This document shows, one piece after another, positions 22,629 to 30,886 of a stretch of 36,474 bases of DNA. Below the pieces are notes generated by a model. The model searched no databases. It was not told where the DNA came from and saw only the letters and a list, made by a program, of their open reading frames with translations. Every line of letters begins with the position of its first letter. The stretch's first letter is position 1. The position numbers and the translations under genes were made by a program. Source of the stretch: Betaproteobacteria bacterium Ga0077523 (lineage in GTDB: Bacteria > Pseudomonadota > Gammaproteobacteria > Burkholderiales > Ga0077523); assembly GCA_001464695.1 (NCBI GenBank), contig LNDQ01000032.1, positions 1 through 36,474 on the forward strand, written 5' to 3'.

Positions 22629-25600
22629 GTGCCCAGAGTCCGTTCGAGTCTCGCCAAGCTCACCCGACCCCGCCTGCACGATGCCGTGCCGCGGGAACGG
22701 CTGTTTGCGCTGCTCGATGCAGCGCGCGACCGACCGCTCACCTGGGTGTCGGGCCCACCGGGGGCGGGCAAGACCACGCTGGTGGCGAGCTGGCTCGAGG
22801 CGCGCGGCATCGAAGGTATCTGGTACCAGGTGGATGCGGAGGATCGCGATCCGGCAACGGTCTTCCACTACCTGGGCCTTGCGGCGCTGCCGTTCGGGAA
22901 ACGACGCGGCAAGCCCTTGCCGGCCTATCTGCCGGAGTACACCGGAGATCTTGCGGCATTCACTCGTCGCTTCCTGCGTCAGTTGTTCGAGTGCCTGCCC
23001 GATAGCGCGGTGCTGGTGTTCGACAATGCTCAGAACGTGCCGGCGGATGCGCCCCTGCATCGGATCATCATCGATGCGGTCGACGAGGCGCATGGCGACA
23101 TCACGCTATGCGTCATCAGCCATAGCGATCCGGTGTCCGAGTTCGCGCGGCTCGAGGCGAACGGTGCAATGCGCAAAGTCGGCTCCAGCGCCTTGGAGCT
23201 CACGCGGGGCGAGGCCGAGGCGATCGCTGCCCGAAGGCAGCGTTCGAATGCGGTGTCGGTTGCGCTGCTACACGAGCGCAGCGGTGGTTGGCTCGCAGGC
23301 TTCATGGTCTTGCTCGACGCGTTGGGAGACGAAGGCGCAGCCGACCCCGAATCGGAGGCACGGCGTGTCTTGTTCGACTATTTCGCGACACAGGCGTATC
23401 GCCGCTTGCCGCACGCCACGCAACAAGTCCTGCTGGCGAGTGCGGTGTTGGGCGAGATTGATCCGACCGTGATGGAGGCATTGGTACCAGGTTCCGGTGC
23501 GCGGCGCGTGTTCGAGGATCTGCATCGTCATCATCAGTTCGTGGAACGCCTCGGCGCTCCTTCACCCCGCTATCGCCTGCACCCGCTGTTTCGCGAGTTC
23601 CTGCGCGAGCGCCTGACGACCGAGTTCGACCCCGCGCAGTTGCGTGCGCTCCAGGAACGGGCGGCGCGCGTGCTGGAGGATCACGGTGACGATCGCGAGG
23701 CATTCGAGTTGTACGCGAATGCCGAGGCTTGGGAGGCCGCTGTGCGCGTTCTCGTCGCAACCGCTCCGTCGATGCTGGGTCGTGGACGCTGGCAGGCCTT
23801 CGATACCGCACTCGCTCGCCTCCCGGAAGACATCGCAGCGCAGTCGTCGTCGCTCGCGTTCCTGCAAGGGGTTTCACGCCTCGGACTCGACCCGACGGCG
23901 GCCGAACGACATTTTCAGCGCTCGTACGCATTGGCCGAGTCTGCCGGCGATGCCGTCGCACAGCTCGCGGCAGCCGGCGCGGCTTGCAGCGCCATCTTCT
24001 TTGCGGCGGAGCATTTCGATCGGCTGGATGCATGGCTCGATGTGATGACCCCTTTGCTCCAGCCCGACCGATGCCCGGCTCTGGTGGGCAATACGGCCCT
24101 GTACGTCCACACCGGTGCCATCGTGGCAATGACGCGCCGGCCACGGCATCCCCTCGCCGCCTACTGCGTCGGGACGCTGACCGGATTGATCGTGGAGCCT
24201 CTGGACGTCAATCTGCGCATCAGTGCCGCCGCACCGCTCATGTTGTTTCACTGCTATACGGGCGATATTCACGCAGCGCGACGGCTGGAAGTCGCGGTGG
24301 AGCCGCTGCTGGCGGCGCCGGACCTGGCGCCCCTCAACCAAGCATTCTGGTACGCCTATCTCGGCTACGTGAGCGTGGTGGAGAACACCCCGGAGCGAGG
24401 GCATGCCGCACTCGAGCGCGCCGAGGCGATCGCCCGCCGGGAGGGTTTCGGATTCGTGCTGACGGTGTCGTACTCGTTGCGTTCGGCATTGCTGCGCGTA
24501 GGCGACGAGGCGGAATCCTGGCTGGCGAAGGTCGAACCGACCATGCGCAGTGCCAGGCCGTACGACCTGGCGCACTTTCTCGGCAATCGCCTGTATCGCG
24601 CCGTCATGCGCGGGCAATGGGCGCCGGCAGTCGAGTACGGGCTGCAGACGGTCGAGTACACGAAGATGACCGGGTCGGTGTTCCAGCAGATCATCTGGGA
24701 GCAACCGCTCGCCTGGGCCCTGGCAGAGGAGGGCAGATTCGAGGAGGCGCGACAGCATCTCGACGCGGTGACGAAACTCGTGGAGTTCACGGGCGCGACC
24801 TGCTATCGCCCGCTGGTGCTCCTGACCGAAGCTCGCATTGCCGATCTGTGCGGAGAGCACGATGGATACATCCGGCATCTGCGCGAGGCGTTCGCCGCAG
24901 CGCGAACCCACTACGGCGCGCAGCGGCTCCTGTTCTGGATGCCGCAAGTCGCAGCGCCGAAGGTGTGCGCCAACGCGCTCGAACAGGGCATCGATCCGCC
25001 GCTGGTTCACATGCTGATCCGCGAGTACCCGCTCGACCCGCCGATTCCGGCGCCGGCGGCCTGGCCGTGGTCGGCGGAAGTTCGAACCCTCGGCACGTTC
25101 GAGGTACGGGTGCTGGGGCAGGTGGTCACGTTCACGCACAAGGTGCCGCGCAAGCCGCTGGCCCTGCTCAAGGCGATCGTGGCGCTGGGCAGTACCGACG
25201 TGCCCCGCGAACGGGTGCTGGATGCGCTGTGGCCCGACGAGGAAGGCGACGCCGCGGTGCGCAGTCTCGACGTGGCGTTGCATCGCCTGCGCCGGATCCT
25301 GGGGGATGCGAATGCGATCGTAGTGGAGTCGAATGCGATCTCCCTGGACCCGCGCCGGGTCCGCACCGACGTGCAGACGTTTCTCGAACTGTTGAGCGAA
25401 GTTCGCGCCGCCGCAACGCACAACGATCGACCCCGCGAACTCGATCTCGCTGCCCGGGCGCTGCAGGTCTTCGCCGGCGGGTTCTTGCCTGCGGATGCTG
25501 GCGAGTCATGGACCGTGTCGCTCCGGGAGCGCTTGCGCGCCGGTTTCGTGGAAGTGGTGGAAGGCGTGGCATCCCGGCTCGAGGCCGACGGCGAGTGGGC

Positions 25601-25826
25601 GCAAGCGTCCCGCTGGTATCAGCGTGGACTGGATCTCGAGCCCCTCGGCGAGGCGTTCTACCAGGGCCTCATGCGATGCCACCTGGGGCAGGGGCGGCAT
25701 GTGGAAGGGCTTGCCGTCTACCAGCGGATGCGTGAGCAACTGAGCACGGTCTGGGGCGTAGCCCCGTCGGCACGCAGCGAGGCGTTGCACCGGGAACTGA
25801 AGGCAGCCGCACCGCCGATTCGGTAA
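22629..25826 (+). CDS. STAND ATPase-SARP/BTAD giant transcription regulator, paralog 2
   Basis: Encodes 1065 residues from a GTG at 22629, picked because it aligns with the paralogs (SLAKLTRPRLHDAV); no strong ribosome binding site is seen. Walker A is GPPGAGKTT at 42-50 and the Walker B strand VLVFDN lies near 130. The long middle is helical and alanine-rich. The winged helix begins near residue 820 (TLGTFEVRVLGQVVTF), with KVPRKPLALLKAIVALG, DALWPDEEGD and a recognition helix SLDVALHRLRRILG; BTAD follows to the end. The protein differs in its recognition helix from paralogs 3 and 4, so its target may differ slightly. Its stop codon TAA is part of the direct-repeat operator of the downstream unit. 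No clear operator is found before its own start. Confidence 0.85.
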   Translation: MPRVRSSLAKLTRPRLHDAVPRERLFALLDAARDRPLTWVSGPPGAGKTTLVASWLEARGIEGIWYQVDAEDRDPATVFHYLGLAALPFGKRRGKPLPAYLPEYTGDLAAFTRRFLRQLFECLPDSAVLVFDNAQNVPADAPLHRIIIDAVDEAHGDITLCVISHSDPVSEFARLEANGAMRKVGSSALELTRGEAEAIAARRQRSNAVSVALLHERSGGWLAGFMVLLDALGDEGAADPESEARRVLFDYFATQAYRRLPHATQQVLLASAVLGEIDPTVMEALVPGSGARRVFEDLHRHHQFVERLGAPSPRYRLHPLFREFLRERLTTEFDPAQLRALQERAARVLEDHGDDREAFELYANAEAWEAAVRVLVATAPSMLGRGRWQAFDTALARLPEDIAAQSSSLAFLQGVSRLGLDPTAAERHFQRSYALAESAGDAVAQLAAAGAACSAIFFAAEHFDRLDAWLDVMTPLLQPDRCPALVGNTALYVHTGAIVAMTRRPRHPLAAYCVGTLTGLIVEPLDVNLRISAAAPLMLFHCYTGDIHAARRLEVAVEPLLAAPDLAPLNQAFWYAYLGYVSVVENTPERGHAALERAEAIARREGFGFVLTVSYSLRSALLRVGDEAESWLAKVEPTMRSARPYDLAHFLGNRLYRAVMRGQWAPAVEYGLQTVEYTKMTGSVFQQIIWEQPLAWALAEEGRFEEARQHLDAVTKLVEFTGATCYRPLVLLTEARIADLCGEHDGYIRHLREAFAAARTHYGAQRLLFWMPQVAAPKVCANALEQGIDPPLVHMLIREYPLDPPIPAPAAWPWSAEVRTLGTFEVRVLGQVVTFTHKVPRKPLALLKAIVALGSTDVPRERVLDALWPDEEGDAAVRSLDVALHRLRRILGDANAIVVESNAISLDPRRVRTDVQTFLELLSEVRAAATHNDRPRELDLAARALQVFAGGFLPADAGESWTVSLRERLRAGFVEVVEGVASRLEADGEWAQASRWYQRGLDLEPLGEAFYQGLMRCHLGQGRHVEGLAVYQRMREQLSTVWGVAPSARSEALHRELKAAAPPIR

Positions 25827-25855
25827 ATCAACGGTAAGTCCCAAGCCGTCAGCCT
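25819..25855 (+). promoter_or_regulatory. Direct-repeat operator of the 25879-26644 unit
   Basis: TTCGGTAAATC (25819-25829) and AACGGTAAGTC (25830-25840) share CGGTAA at an exact 11-bp period. The TAA of the first copy is the stop codon of regulator 2. The hexamer CAGCCT (25850-25855) sits at the expected -10 position but matches it poorly. Confidence 0.55.
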
Positions 25856-25878
25856 CGTCGCAGCCATGAGGACCATCC

Positions 25879-26079
25879 ATGCCTGCGACCGAGACTTTCG
25901 TGGTGCGGTTCTACCGCCGGACGACCAATGACGTCGCCGGCACGGTGGAAGCCGTGTCCGACGGATCGATGTGGTCGTTCGTCGGGTTCGATCAGCTGCG
26001 CGCGATCCTGGAAGCGGGCGTTCCTCAGGGCCGGGGCCTTGCCCCGCGTTCGCCCAAGAGTCCGAAGGGCCCGCGCTAG
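25879..26079 (+). CDS. Small cytosolic cassette protein, homolog of the 21160 gene
   Basis: Encodes 66 residues; GAGGA precedes the ATG. The first 45 residues (TFVVRFYRRTTNDVAGTVEA, then FDQLRAILEAG) match the small protein of the first cassette, and the tail is basic and proline-rich (PRSPKSPKGPR). No signal peptide or cysteine. It occupies the same place as its homolog: just after a regulator and its operator, and 43 bp before a secreted GGTGK protein. I do not know its function; conservation of place argues that it is a real gene. Confidence 0.65.
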   Translation: MPATETFVVRFYRRTTNDVAGTVEAVSDGSMWSFVGFDQLRAILEAGVPQGRGLAPRSPKSPKGPR

Positions 26080-26122
26080 CGGACCACACGGACGCCATCG
26101 TTCATCCACTGAGGAGCCCACC

Positions 26123-26644
26123 ATGTCGAAGTCGAATCGAAACTCGCTACCGATCCTGGCCACCACGTCCGCTGCGCTTCTGTCGCTGACCCTGGCAGGA
26201 AACGCAGCGGCCGAGAAGCGCGATTGCAGCGGCACCAAGCAGGCGAAGCAGGAGATCTCGCGCACCGTAAGCCAGCCCAGCGGCACCGCCGGCCACGAGT
26301 TGGTCCAGGCCGTGCGCATCGACGGGCAGACCAGCGCGAACCCTGACTTCAACGGGATCGATCAACTCGTCTACGGGCAGGTCGACCACATCCATGGAAC
26401 CGGCGACCACCGTGGGCACAGCATCAACCTGCACCGCAATGGCGATCGGTCCTACACGAAGTGGTCCGGAACCCACAAGACCGTCGCCATCGATGGCGGC
26501 GGATGGGAAACCACCTTCGACGGCAAGTTCGAGTTCAGCGGCGGGACCGGCAAGTTCGCCTCGATCAAGGGCGGCGGCACCTACAAGGGCAAGATCAATC
26601 CCCAGGGCCTCACCGAACAGGACACCTGCATGGCGGATTACTGA
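26123..26644 (+). CDS. Secreted GGTGK-motif protein 3, unknown function
   Basis: Encodes 173 residues; GAGGAG lies before the ATG. A signal peptide covers residues 1-30 (cut after NAAA). The mature part has only two cysteines (RDCSG near the start, DTCMADY at the end). It contains histidine-rich HIHGTGDHRGHSINLH near 89-103, NGDR, and SGGTGKFASIKGGG at 139-152. It is more distant from secreted proteins 1 and 2 than these are from each other but keeps the GGTGK(F/Y)A loop and follows a homologous small gene. A metal-binding role of the histidines is possible but speculative. GC-rich hairpin sequence follows the gene. Confidence 0.75.
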   Translation: MSKSNRNSLPILATTSAALLSLTLAGNAAAEKRDCSGTKQAKQEISRTVSQPSGTAGHELVQAVRIDGQTSANPDFNGIDQLVYGQVDHIHGTGDHRGHSINLHRNGDRSYTKWSGTHKTVAIDGGGWETTFDGKFEFSGGTGKFASIKGGGTYKGKINPQGLTEQDTCMADY

Positions 26645-26727
26645 CGCAGCGATGCCCCGATTGGCCTTGCGGCCTCGCCCTGGAGGGCCATCCCTCATAG
26701 GGCGGCCCGGCGCGCACTGAGGGGTCG

Positions 26728-26765
26728 ATCGGTAAGCCATCCGTGGGAGGCGGCGCGCCTACAAT
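26728..26765 (+). promoter_or_regulatory. Direct-repeat operator and promoter of regulator 3
   Basis: ATCGGTAAGCC (26728-26738) and ATCCGTGGGAG (26739-26749) stand in direct repeat, with a strong -10 hexamer TACAAT (26760-26765) ten bases later and no -35 box, as expected for an activator-dependent promoter. About 26 of the first 30 bases are the same before regulator 4. Confidence 0.7.
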
Positions 26766-26795
26766 CAGGACGTCGGCATTTCCTTCCACGATGGC

Positions 26796-29700
26796 ATGCC
26801 TGCATCCCAGCGCCTGCTCGCAAAACTGACCCGACCCCGTCTGCACGGTGCCGTGGCACGGGGGAGGTTGTTCGCGCAGCTCGACGAGGCACGCGGTCGG
26901 CGACCCGCAATCTGTATCGTCGGTCCACCCGGTGCGGGCAAGACCACTCTTGCGGCGAGCTGGTTGGACGCTCGCGGCGCCAAGGGGATCTGGTACCAGG
27001 TGGATGCCGGGGATACCGACCTCGCCACCTTCTTCCACTACCTGGGACAGGCCGCGGGGCCGTACACCCGCAAGGGCCAGGCACCGTTGCCGGCGCTCAC
27101 GCCGGAGTATCTGAAGGACATCGAAGGCTTCTCGCGGCGTTTCTTCCGCGAACTGTTCAGCCGGCTGCCGGCTGACGCGGTGGTCGTGCTCGACAACTAC
27201 CAGGAGGTGGCCTCCGAGCAGCCATTCCACGCACTGGTGGCGCAGGCGGTGGACGAAGTGCCGGCCGGCATGGTCCTGATCGCCATCAGCCGGCGCGATC
27301 CACCCGACACGTATGCGCGGCTGATCGCCAACGAGCACGTCGAACTGGTCGACTGGGATCACCTCAAGCTGACACTGGAGGAAGCGCGGGAGATTGCCGC
27401 GACGCGGATGTCGATCGACGCCGTCGAGGTCGAGCGACTGCACGCTACCAGCGGCGGCTGGGCTGCCGGACTCACGTTGCTGCTCGAGGGGCGACGGCGG
27501 ACCGGCTCGACCTCGCCCGACATGCCGGATAGTCGCGACGCCATCTTCGACTACTTCGCGGCGCAGATCTTCGCGCGAGTACCGGAGGCCACCCAGCGGT
27601 TTCTGGTGGCGACAGCGTTTCTGCCGCAGGTGCCGGTCTCGATCGCACGTGAGTTGACCGACAACCATGAGGCCGGTGCGATCCTCGACAACCTGTACCA
27701 CCGGCACCTGTTCACTCACCGGCGTCCTGGCTCCGAACCCGTCTACTGGTACCACGCGCTGTTCCGCTCGTTTCTCAAGGCGCAGGCGGAAGGCGTGCTC
27801 GGCTCCGACCGTATCGACGAGTTGCTGAGCCGCGCGGCACGGCTGCTTGAGGCCGCCGGCATGTTCGATGACGCATTCGAACTCTTCCGCGAAGCGCGCG
27901 ATTGGCCGGCCGCATCACGGCTGATCGAGCGCCGCGCGTCCGATCTGCTGGCCCAGGGCCGCGGGCAGACGCTGCGCGAATGGATCCAGTCGCTACCGCC
28001 GGATACGGTGCAAGCTCATCCCTGGGTTCGATACTGGCTCGGCACGTCGCTTGTTCCGCTGAGCCAGAACGATGCGAGAGAACATCTGGAGAGCGTCTAC
28101 GACCTGTTCCGTGAACGTGGCGAGGTGATCGGCCAGGCGCTGGTCGCCGCCGGGATCATCGATTCCTACGTCTTTCAATGGACCGATTTCCGGCCCATTC
28201 TTCGCTGGGTGGACGAACTCGACGGTCTGGTCGATCGTCTTCACCTGGTCAATGATCTGGCGGCCGAACGACGCATCCAGTCCAGCCTGCTGCTGGGCGC
28301 GCTGTACACGGCACCGGGGCATCCTCGATTGCTTCGATGCGTCAATCGCGTGACCGAGATGCTCGACGAGCACCTCGATCCCAACAGCAAGCTTGATGCG
28401 GCGATGATGCTGCTCGCGTACTGCAATGTCGCCTCCGATGCCGAACGCGGCCCGATTGCCGTGGCCAGAGGCAGCGCTCTGGCTGAGCACAACGAAGTGA
28501 CCCCTTTCTCGCGGTTGTGGTGGTACCTGCGCCTGGGACACTACTACACGCTGATCGGGGACTATGAGAGGTCGATCCGGATACTCGACCGTGCCGGCGA
28601 GATCGCGATTGGGCACGGGTTTCAGTATCTTTCGACCATCGCGAGCCTACTGTTCAGCTACCGGGCCCTCGCCGCGGCGTCCCTCGGTGACGCAAGAGCG
28701 ACGCGCGAGTATTGCGAGCGCTTGTACGTGAGTGCCGAGACGGGACGCGCGACGCCGCACTGGCATGCGACTCAGGGTCGCATCTACGTGGCTTGCGTAT
28801 CCGACGATCTGGAGGCGCTGGCCGACCTTGGCGTCGAGTGCGTGGAAGCCGCTCGCGTGACCGGGATGGTTTACCTCGAAGTTCTTGCCCAGGCACACCA
28901 TGCCATCGGGCTTGCAGCGAGCAGTCAGCGCGAGGCGTTGAAGAAGTGCCTCGAGGACCAGCGGCAACTTATCCGTGGCACGTGCCTGGCGCATTTCGAA
29001 TGCGAGGCCACCATGGTGGAAGCGTGGGATGCCCTGCGTCACGACGAAACGTCGAGAGGCCGGGATCTCCTGCGCTCGGCGCTGAGGTTCGCGCGTGAAA
29101 CGCGCGGTCGGTTCGTGAACATCTTTCGTGGCACATTCGTGTTCCGGGACCTGATGGCCGAAGCCTTCTCAGCCGGAATCGATGTCGAGTTCGTCACGGA
29201 GACTATTCGTCGCTTCCGCGTGGTACCCCCGACAGCGGCCACGGATCGCTGGCCCTGGCCGGTAAAGGTGCATACGCTCGGTCGGTTCGAAGTGGTGATC
29301 GATGGCGCAACGCTGGAATTCTCCGGTAAGGCGCCGCGCAAGCCCCTGGCCCTGCTCAAGGCAATCGTGGCGATGGGCCCCAACGCCGTGCCGGTGTCCG
29401 CATTGATCGATGCCCTGTGGCCGGACGAGGAGGGCGATGCGGCACGCAAGTCGTTGGACGTCACGGTGGCGCGGCTGCGCAGGTTGCTGGGGCGCCCCGA
29501 AGCGGTGATCGTGAGCGACGAAGCGGTGAGCTTGAATCCGAAGCTGTGCTGGACCGATGCGCAGAGCTTTCAGGTACGGGTCGAAGCAGCGCAGACGACC
29601 GAGCAGCGTCGGCAGGCCTGCGCCGTTTATGGCGGTACATTCCTGCCAGGCGACCTCGACGTCCCGTGGAGCGCCAAGCGGCGGGAGGGGTTGCGCAATC

Positions 29701-29981
29701 GCTTCATCCGCCTCGTGGAAGACCTGGGGTTGGCGGCCGAGGACGAGCACGACTGGAACGAGGCGATCGAGTCGTATCGTCGCGGCCTCGAAGCCGACGA
29801 ACTCGCGGAGACCTTCCACCAAGGCTTGATGCGCTGCTATCGAGCGCTGGGACGCCACGCGGAAGGGATCTCGACCTATCGCCGTCTGCGTCATACGCTG
29901 TCGGTGACGCTCGGCATCGCTCCGTCCGAACACAGTCAGGCGCTGGCGCGTGCGTTGCAGCAGGACGGCGCGGCGATGTAG
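26796..29981 (+). CDS. STAND ATPase-SARP/BTAD giant transcription regulator, paralog 3
   Basis: Encodes 1061 residues from the ATG at 26796; no clear ribosome binding site, the leader being about 25 nt. Walker A GPPGAGKTT is at 43-51, and Walker B VVVLDNYQE near 130. SRRDPPDTYARL and FDYFAAQIFARVPEATQ are conserved parts of the STAND domain shared with paralog 4. The winged helix starts near 826 (TLGRFEVVIDGATLEF), with KAPRKPLALLKAIVAMG, DALWPDEEGD and recognition helix RKSLDVTVARLRRLLG; BTAD is last. The protein is very similar to paralog 4 throughout, and the first 209 bases from 26841 are almost identical at DNA level. Regulator 3 and 4 have the same recognition helix and the same promoter, so they probably regulate each other. 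Confidence 0.86.
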   Translation: MPASQRLLAKLTRPRLHGAVARGRLFAQLDEARGRRPAICIVGPPGAGKTTLAASWLDARGAKGIWYQVDAGDTDLATFFHYLGQAAGPYTRKGQAPLPALTPEYLKDIEGFSRRFFRELFSRLPADAVVVLDNYQEVASEQPFHALVAQAVDEVPAGMVLIAISRRDPPDTYARLIANEHVELVDWDHLKLTLEEAREIAATRMSIDAVEVERLHATSGGWAAGLTLLLEGRRRTGSTSPDMPDSRDAIFDYFAAQIFARVPEATQRFLVATAFLPQVPVSIARELTDNHEAGAILDNLYHRHLFTHRRPGSEPVYWYHALFRSFLKAQAEGVLGSDRIDELLSRAARLLEAAGMFDDAFELFREARDWPAASRLIERRASDLLAQGRGQTLREWIQSLPPDTVQAHPWVRYWLGTSLVPLSQNDAREHLESVYDLFRERGEVIGQALVAAGIIDSYVFQWTDFRPILRWVDELDGLVDRLHLVNDLAAERRIQSSLLLGALYTAPGHPRLLRCVNRVTEMLDEHLDPNSKLDAAMMLLAYCNVASDAERGPIAVARGSALAEHNEVTPFSRLWWYLRLGHYYTLIGDYERSIRILDRAGEIAIGHGFQYLSTIASLLFSYRALAAASLGDARATREYCERLYVSAETGRATPHWHATQGRIYVACVSDDLEALADLGVECVEAARVTGMVYLEVLAQAHHAIGLAASSQREALKKCLEDQRQLIRGTCLAHFECEATMVEAWDALRHDETSRGRDLLRSALRFARETRGRFVNIFRGTFVFRDLMAEAFSAGIDVEFVTETIRRFRVVPPTAATDRWPWPVKVHTLGRFEVVIDGATLEFSGKAPRKPLALLKAIVAMGPNAVPVSALIDALWPDEEGDAARKSLDVTVARLRRLLGRPEAVIVSDEAVSLNPKLCWTDAQSFQVRVEAAQTTEQRRQACAVYGGTFLPGDLDVPWSAKRREGLRNRFIRLVEDLGLAAEDEHDWNEAIESYRRGLEADELAETFHQGLMRCYRALGRHAEGISTYRRLRHTLSVTLGIAPSEHSQALARALQQDGAAM

Positions 29982-30093
29982 ACGCGATCGTGGCCACCGT
30001 ACAGCGTCCGCTCGCGAAACGTGCCTGCCCGCGCCTGTGAGGGCCCCGTCCGGAGGAAAGCAGGCGCTCAAGACGACACTGAAGAGACTGGCG

Positions 30094-30116
30094 TACAATT
30101 CCGTATATGTCGGAAT
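30094..30116 (+). promoter_or_regulatory. Promoter and palindromic operator of the AbrB-PIN pair
   Basis: A -10 hexamer TACAAT (30094-30099) overlaps the inverted repeat ATTCCG-TATATGT-CGGAAT (30098-30116). This is the expected place for an autoregulatory site bound by the AbrB-type antitoxin. Confidence 0.55.
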
Positions 30117-30143
30117 GTATGTGTTTAGTAAGGAGTCGCCATC

Positions 30144-30401
30144 GTGCTTGCCACGCTCACCAGCAAGGGTCAGTTCACGCTACCGAAGGAAATCCGGGAA
30201 CGGCTCGGCCTCACACCGGGCAGTCGACTGGACTTTTCCATCGATGAGAGGGGAATGCTTGTCGCTCGGCCGGTGACAACCACCGCACTGGGTCTCGCGA
30301 GGTCGTTCGCCAAGTCGGGGCGCAAGCCCGTTTCGGTGGCTGCAATGAAGGAGGCGGTCGAGAAGACTGCGGCCGAAATGAATCCGCGCAAGAAGCGTTG
30401 A
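30144..30401 (+). CDS. AbrB/MazE/SpoVT-fold antitoxin
   Basis: Encodes 85 residues from a GTG; AAGGAG lies eight bases upstream. The N-terminal swapped-hairpin AbrB domain is clear: LATLTSKGQFTLPKEIRERLGLTPGSRLDFSIDERG pattern over residues 2-40. The basic C-terminal half would neutralise the toxin. It is followed after one base by the PIN gene, the classical VapBC layout. AbrB-type antitoxins dimerise and bind palindromes in their own promoter. Confidence 0.88.
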   Translation: MLATLTSKGQFTLPKEIRERLGLTPGSRLDFSIDERGMLVARPVTTTALGLARSFAKSGRKPVSVAAMKEAVEKTAAEMNPRKKR

Positions 30402-30402
30402 G

Positions 30403-30810
30403 ATGGCGTCGATCGGCATCGACACCAACGTTCTGGTGCGGTTGCTGACGGGGGACGATCCCCAGCAAGAGGCTGCCGTGCATCGGTTGCTCGCGCCCTA
30501 CGACACGATCGCGGAGTCCGTGTTGATCAACGACATCGTTCTCGTGGAAACGATCTGGACGCTGAAGCGCCTGTACGGGTTCGACAAGGCGGCGCTCGTC
30601 GAGGTACTCGAGAAGTTGCTGTCCACCATCACGTTCGAATTCGAGCGACGCCAATGGTTGACCGTCGCGACCGGCTTGTTCGCCGGGAGTGGTGCCGATT
30701 TCTCCGACTGCCTCATCGTCGCCAGGAACGCGTTCATGGGTTGCGAGGCTACGGCGACGTTCGACCAGGCGATGAACGGTCTGCCCGGGGTGAAGCTGCT
30801 CCAGGGCTGA
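30403..30810 (+). CDS. PIN domain ribonuclease toxin (VapC-like)
   Basis: Encodes 135 residues. The four acidic residues of the PIN nuclease are recognisable: D7 (IGIDTNVLVRLL), E49 (LVETIW), D102 (GADFSDCLI, with D99 nearby) and D121 (ATFDQAM). VapC toxins cut tRNA or rRNA in the absence of their antitoxin. Only seven bases separate its stop from the operator of regulator 4. The pair sits between paralogous regulators 3 and 4. Confidence 0.85.
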   Translation: MASIGIDTNVLVRLLTGDDPQQEAAVHRLLAPYDTIAESVLINDIVLVETIWTLKRLYGFDKAALVEVLEKLLSTITFEFERRQWLTVATGLFAGSGADFSDCLIVARNAFMGCEATATFDQAMNGLPGVKLLQG

Positions 30811-30817
30811 GGCGCCG

Positions 30818-30855
30818 ATCCGTAAGCCATCCGTGGGTGGCGGCGCGCCTACAAT
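30818..30855 (+). promoter_or_regulatory. Direct-repeat operator and promoter of regulator 4
   Basis: ATCCGTAAGCC (30818-30828) and ATCCGTGGGTG (30829-30839) are in direct repeat, with TACAAT (30850-30855) ten bases later. ATCCGT is identical in both half-sites, the cleanest repeat in the window. The ATG is at 30887. Confidence 0.7.
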
Positions 30856-30886
30856 GGGATCGTCGGCGTTTACTCCCAACGATGGC

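Noticed and set aside
30833..30886. Upstream GTG at 30833 as the start of regulator 4
   Set aside because: It lies inside the operator and upstream of the -10 hexamer TACAAT; the ATG at 30887 aligns with regulator 3.
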